From assembly GCA_004020875.1 (NCBI GenBank), contig SAPZ01000003.1, forward strand, positions 310,001 through 374,000: 64,000 bases of DNA. The letters run 5' to 3'. The stretch is from Mesorhizobium sp. (GTDB lineage: Bacteria > Pseudomonadota > Alphaproteobacteria > Rhizobiales > Rhizobiaceae). Each line of letters starts with the position of its first letter. Within the stretch, counting starts at the first letter, position 1. The notes under the pieces were generated by a model. The model worked only from the letters and a program-made list of their open reading frames with translations, had not been told where the DNA came from and made no database searches. The translations under genes were made by a program, and so were the position numbers. This document shows positions 60,880 through 64,000 of this stretch, piece after piece.

Positions 60880-61455
60880 TCAGTCGTGCAGATCCCTTGA
60901 AATCGCCGGCCCAATCGTGAAGCCTGAAAAGGTCGCTTCAAAACCTTCGCGCTGCGGCGAGCAGCACATCATGCCGACTTCGACCATTTTCGAGATCGGG
61001 AAATAGGCGAGCCGCACCGGCTTCCAATGGCCGTCGGCGGCATCCAGATATTGGATGCGAATCGCTTCGGCGTGACGGGTCAGTCGGATCCTGACACCGT
61101 CCTTGCCGGCGGCGATGGCGACCAGCGACCAGTCGGAGGTGTCGTTGGTGACGACGACCGAGAAATAGGCCAGGCCGTCGGTGTATTCGATACCGGCCTT
61201 GACCCAGTGCGTTTCGCTCTGGCGCAGCATCAGACCCGCCTGATCGTACAGCACCTTGTAGTCGCCCTTGACGGTGACCTCGGCGGTGAAGTCACCTTCG
61301 ACCGGACGGTAGAGGAAATGACCGTTGTCGCGCCAGAAGCCGTAAAAAGTCTCGCGCCAGAAATCCGTATCCTTGCCGGTGCGGACGGTGAGCGTGCCGT
61401 CGCCGACCACGTGGTGCGGCGGCGGATTGAGCCATGTCATGTCGGCCACGCTCAT
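60880..61455 (-). CDS. DUF1349 concanavalin-like domain protein
   Basis: A 191-aa cytoplasmic protein. DTDFWRETFYGFWRDNGHFLY, the GDYKVLYDQAGLMLR stretch and HWVKAGIEYTDG are the DUF1349 pattern, a jelly-roll fold often linked to carbohydrate binding. No signal peptide. It lies 20 bases downstream of an aldehyde dehydrogenase gene on the same strand. The function is unknown. Confidence 0.78.
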   Translation of the reverse strand: MSVADMTWLNPPPHHVVGDGTLTVRTGKDTDFWRETFYGFWRDNGHFLYRPVEGDFTAEVTVKGDYKVLYDQAGLMLRQSETHWVKAGIEYTDGLAYFSVVVTNDTSDWSLVAIAAGKDGVRIRLTRHAEAIRIQYLDAADGHWKPVRLAYFPISKMVEVGMMCCSPQREGFEATFSGFTIGPAISRDLHD

Positions 61456-61475
61456 CGATCCCCTCCCGGACTGGA

Positions 61476-62915
61476 TTAGCCGGCGAATGTATAGGCGGTC
61501 TTTACCGTGGTGTAGAACTCCATGGCATAACGGCCCTGCTCGCGCGGACCGTAGCTCGAGCCCTTGCGTCCGCCGAACGGCACGTGGAAGTCGACACCCG
61601 CCGTCGGCAGGTTGACCATCACCATGCCGGCTTCGGAATTGCGCTTGAAATGCGTCGCATGCTTCAGGCTGGTCGTGCAGATGCCGGAGGTGAGGCCGAA
61701 CGGCGTGTCGTTGGCCACAGCCAGCGCCTCGTCATAGTCCTTGACGCGGATGACATTGGCGACCGGGCCGAAGATTTCCTCGCGCGAGATGCGCATCGCA
61801 TTGTTGGAGCCGACGAACAGCGCCGGCTGCAGGTAGAAGCCCGGCGTGCCGAGCTCCAGACGGTCGCCGCCGAAGGCAAGCTCGGCGCCTTCCTGGCGGC
61901 CGATCGCGATATAGTCTTCATCCTGCTTGAGTTGGGTCTGGTCGACGACCGGACCGATCTGGGTCTTGGCGTCCAGCGCGTCGCCGATGACGAGCTTGTC
62001 CAGGCGCTCTTTCACGGCGTCGACGAAACGGTCGTGGATGCCGTCGGTGACGATCAGGCGCGACGACGCCGTGCATCGCTGCCCGGTCGAGAAATAGGCA
62101 CCGTTGACGGCGCAGTCGACGGCCACCGCTAGGTCGGCATCGTCGAGCACGACCAGCGGGTTCTTGCCGCCCATTTCGAGCTGGAACTTGCGCATGTGCT
62201 CGACGCTTGCCGCGGCGACGCGCTTGCCCGTTCCAACCGAGCCGGTGAAGGAGATGGCGTTGACGTCGGGGCTGTCAAGCATCGCCTGGCCAACCACCGA
62301 GCCCTTGCCCATGACGAGGTTGAGCACGCCCTTGGGCAGGCCGGCGCGATGCAGGATGTCGACGATGGTCCAGGCGCTTTCGGGCACCAGCTCAGCCGGC
62401 TTGAACACGATGGTGTTGCCGTAGGCCAACGCCGGCGCGATCTTCCAGGCGGGAATGGCGATCGGGAAATTCCATGGCGTGATGATGCCGACGACGCCGA
62501 CACCCTCGCGGGTCATCTCGACGCCGACGCCTGGCCGCACACTCGGCACCATCTCGCCCGACAGGCGCAGCGTCTCGCCGGCGAAGAAGTCGAAGATCTG
62601 CGCCGCGCGGATCGTCTCGCCGACGCCCTCGGCCAGTGTCTTGCCCTCCTCGCGGGCGAGCGACCGGCCGATCTCGTCCTTGCGCGCCATGATCTCGTCG
62701 GAAGTCTTCTTCAGCACTGCATGGCGGGCCAGCGGGCCCGAGCGCGACCAGGCCGGAAAGGCCGCCTTGGCGGCGGCGATTGCCTGCTTGGCCTCGTCCG
62801 GGCCGGCGGAAGCGTATTCGCCGACGACATCGTTGGTGTTCGAGGGGTTGATGTTGCGCGAGCCGGCCTCGCCAAGCCACTCGCCGTCGATCAGGTTTTT
62901 GCGGTGCAGGGTCAT
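61476..62915 (-). CDS. NAD(P)-dependent aldehyde dehydrogenase
   Basis: A 479-aa ALDH with the conserved TPWNFPIAIPAWK, general base Glu247 (LEMGGK), catalytic Cys281 (GQRCTASS) and EIFGPV. The length and FSTGQRCTA motif suit the alpha-ketoglutaric-semialdehyde/succinate-semialdehyde group used in sugar-acid catabolism. The substrate is inferred. ATG 62915 is chosen. It is followed by the DUF1349 gene. Confidence 0.88.
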   Translation of the reverse strand: MTLHRKNLIDGEWLGEAGSRNINPSNTNDVVGEYASAGPDEAKQAIAAAKAAFPAWSRSGPLARHAVLKKTSDEIMARKDEIGRSLAREEGKTLAEGVGETIRAAQIFDFFAGETLRLSGEMVPSVRPGVGVEMTREGVGVVGIITPWNFPIAIPAWKIAPALAYGNTIVFKPAELVPESAWTIVDILHRAGLPKGVLNLVMGKGSVVGQAMLDSPDVNAISFTGSVGTGKRVAAASVEHMRKFQLEMGGKNPLVVLDDADLAVAVDCAVNGAYFSTGQRCTASSRLIVTDGIHDRFVDAVKERLDKLVIGDALDAKTQIGPVVDQTQLKQDEDYIAIGRQEGAELAFGGDRLELGTPGFYLQPALFVGSNNAMRISREEIFGPVANVIRVKDYDEALAVANDTPFGLTSGICTTSLKHATHFKRNSEAGMVMVNLPTAGVDFHVPFGGRKGSSYGPREQGRYAMEFYTTVKTAYTFAG

Positions 62916-63020
62916 ATTGTTTTTCCTTGAGTTTTGGTCGCGGCGGCCTTCGGCCGGGATCAATTGTCAGACAAATGATATAGCCCTTGTCCGGGAGGAG
63001 GTCTACTCGCGATCTTAAAC

Positions 63021-63120
63021 CTAGAGCGTTCACCGTTTCAGGGAAACGGCGAACCGCTCTATCCCTTGTTTGACGCAAATGCGGGGTGAAAACCGCTCGC
63101 ACTTTCCTGCAATTGCTCTG
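63021..63120. repeat. Rhizobial intergenic repeat element
   Basis: AGAGCGTTCACCGTTTC and GAAACGGCGAACCGCTCT form a long imperfect inverted repeat, followed by TTGTTTGACGCAAATGC and an accented tail CCGCTCGCACTTTCCTG. I recognise this as a sequence present in many copies in Rhizobiales intergenic regions. It lies between the ALDH and the membrane-protein genes and covers the 3' end region of the latter. Confidence 0.7.
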
Positions 63121-63133
63121 AAGGCGCCTCGCG

Positions 63134-63619
63134 TCAGGTCGAGAACGACCAGAAAAGGCAGGCGAGCGTGACCGCGCCGAACGCGACGAAGACCAGGCTT
63201 CTGAGCAGAATGTTGCGGCGAAGCTCGTTCATGGTGAGATGCGCGGCCACAATCGCCGCGACGAACAGAAAGCGCCAGTTGAAAAGCGTCCAAAGCACCT
63301 CGCGCTGGCCGAAAGCCCATCTGGCGAGCAGCGAGCCGACGATGGTTGCGAACAGCATGATCGTCGCCCAGAAGATCGCGTCGGCGGCATGGGTCAGCAC
63401 GATGCCGGCGGCGCGGATCGGCAGGATCATCATCAGCATCGCGCCGAAGAAATAGACGGCGGCAATCGCCAGGAAGGAGCCGGCGTCGGCAATGCCGTCG
63501 AGGCGCTTCACGCCGAATGCGCCATAGGGATAGCCGTGCCTGGCAACCGCCAAAGAGAGCGCCATCAGCAAGGCGCTCAGAACCGTGATCAGTGCGAATG
63601 TGCCGAGGGCCTTGCTCAT
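63134..63619 (-). CDS. Hypothetical four-to-five-helix membrane protein
   Basis: A 161-aa integral membrane protein with hydrophobic segments at about 7-25, 48-66, 78-97, 112-130 and 142-158. No family is recognised. Its ATG (63619) is preceded by AGGAAACGGC. It is separated by about 70 bases from the ABC ATPase gene on the same strand, with which it may or may not be transcribed. Confidence 0.65.
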   Translation of the reverse strand: MSKALGTFALITVLSALLMALSLAVARHGYPYGAFGVKRLDGIADAGSFLAIAAVYFFGAMLMMILPIRAAGIVLTHAADAIFWATIMLFATIVGSLLARWAFGQREVLWTLFNWRFLFVAAIVAAHLTMNELRRNILLRSLVFVAFGAVTLACLFWSFST

Positions 63620-63689
63620 GCCGTTTCCTGTCGAGACGAATCAACAGGAACGATCTTAGCCTACGAGAAAGCCTTGCATCGACCCGTCG

Positions 63690-64000
63690 CTAGCCGATCC
63701 GCGTGCCGCTCGCCGGATCGAACAGATGCAATGCCGCGGGATCGGCTGCGAGGCGGACGAAATCTCCCGGCCGCACCTCGCTGCGGCCCATGACGAAGAC
63801 GCAGATCTGCTGATTGGCAAGCCTGACGTAGAACTGCGTCGACAGGCCGAGCGGCTCGACCACCTCGACCTCGGTCTTCAACGCGCCGTCGTCGACCAGC
63901 TTGATGTGCTCAGGCCGCAGGCCGATGGTGATAGCATCGCCGTCGCTCAGCGGCAGGCTATCCGGGAGCCGCAACTTCTGGCCGTCGGCGAGCACGGCAT
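63690..64000 (-). CDS. C-terminal part of a UgpC/MalK-type sugar ABC ATPase (partial)
   Basis: The last about 100 residues of a sugar importer ATPase. DGDAITIGLRPEHIKLVDDG, VVEPLGLSTQFYVRL and LHLFDPASGTRIG are the conserved TOBE regulatory domain. The gene runs out of the window on the right, so the nucleotide-binding domain is not visible. A sugar transporter operon is therefore expected beyond base 64000. Confidence 0.88.
   Translation of the reverse strand, partial: AVLADGQKLRLPDSLPLSDGDAITIGLRPEHIKLVDDGALKTEVEVVEPLGLSTQFYVRLANQQICVFVMGRSEVRPGDFVRLAADPAALHLFDPASGTRIG

Noticed and set aside
1..64000. tRNA or rRNA genes, CRISPR arrays, prophage, complete insertion sequences
   Set aside because: I looked for clover-leaf ends, regular direct repeats with spacers, integrase, transposase and phage structural genes and saw none.

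Overview
The window looks like chromosome of a Mesorhizobium-like rhizobium (Alphaproteobacteria, Rhizobiales). The evidence is high GC with strong codon-position bias, an exopolysaccharide locus whose gene order resembles the succinoglycan exo cluster of Sinorhizobium, rhizobial intergenic palindromes, a SyrA/ExoX-type repressor and polyol-type ABC transporters. No tRNA, rRNA, CRISPR array, prophage or complete insertion sequence was seen.

Layout. (1) 1-10720, plus strand: a carbohydrate/polyol ABC transporter (end of the binding protein, two permeases, a small membrane protein, two ATPases) followed by a dihydroxyacetone-kinase operon. It holds a fused DhaK-DhaL, separate DhaL, DhaM, HPr, enzyme I and DhaK, and a small putative helix-turn-helix protein. 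(2) 10748-14703: a RiPP-like island with a 31-aa precursor-like peptide, a nucleotidyltransferase-family protein, a formyltransferase, an HPr-kinase-like protein, a transglutaminase-like B2 protein and a PqqD-like B1 protein, but no cyclase. (3) 15156-18309: propionyl-CoA synthetase, a frame-disrupted small gene and a serine/threonine-type phosphatase. (4) 18353-37927 and 44196-49663: a large exopolysaccharide locus. It contains exoLAMONP in the Sinorhizobium order, pyruvyltransferase, flippase, extra glycosyltransferases, UDP-glucose dehydrogenase, a GH16 glycanase, then exoX, exoY, exoF, an acyltransferase and a polymerase. (5) 38427-44222: a complete lasso-peptide cluster (A-B1-B2-C-K-D) inserted in the exo locus. 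(6) 49728-55515, minus strand: an acetone-carboxylase operon plus a short-chain dehydrogenase, with a divergent LuxR-type regulator. (7) 56513-60863: a module of a stand-alone prim-pol domain protein, a GT2-GT4 fusion and an Och1-like/Anp1-like fusion. (8) 60880-64000: a DUF1349 protein, an aldehyde dehydrogenase, a small membrane protein and the end of a sugar ABC ATPase.

How the parts work together. The exo genes supply UDP-glucose and UDP-glucuronate, prime the lipid carrier (ExoY), extend and decorate the repeat unit, and flip, polymerise and export it. The lasso precursor has an ideal leader (Tyr, Pro, Leu, Gly and Thr at the expected spacing). Its core is predicted to begin at Gly27, close a 9-residue ring on Asp35 and end in Ser50, the residue type that lasso-associated HPr-kinase homologues phosphorylate. 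A nucleotidyltransferase-family gene lies divergently next to it. A palindrome of the form TTGCTGCA-N-TGCAGCA recurs in front of exo and lasso transcription units and resembles the remembered PhaR/AniA operator, so the lasso peptide and the exopolysaccharide may be co-regulated.

The most novel items are the lasso cluster inside an exo locus, the cyclase-less sister RiPP module with a formyltransferase, and the prim-pol/glycosyltransferase module. All assignments come from reading sequence and recognising families; no database search was run.
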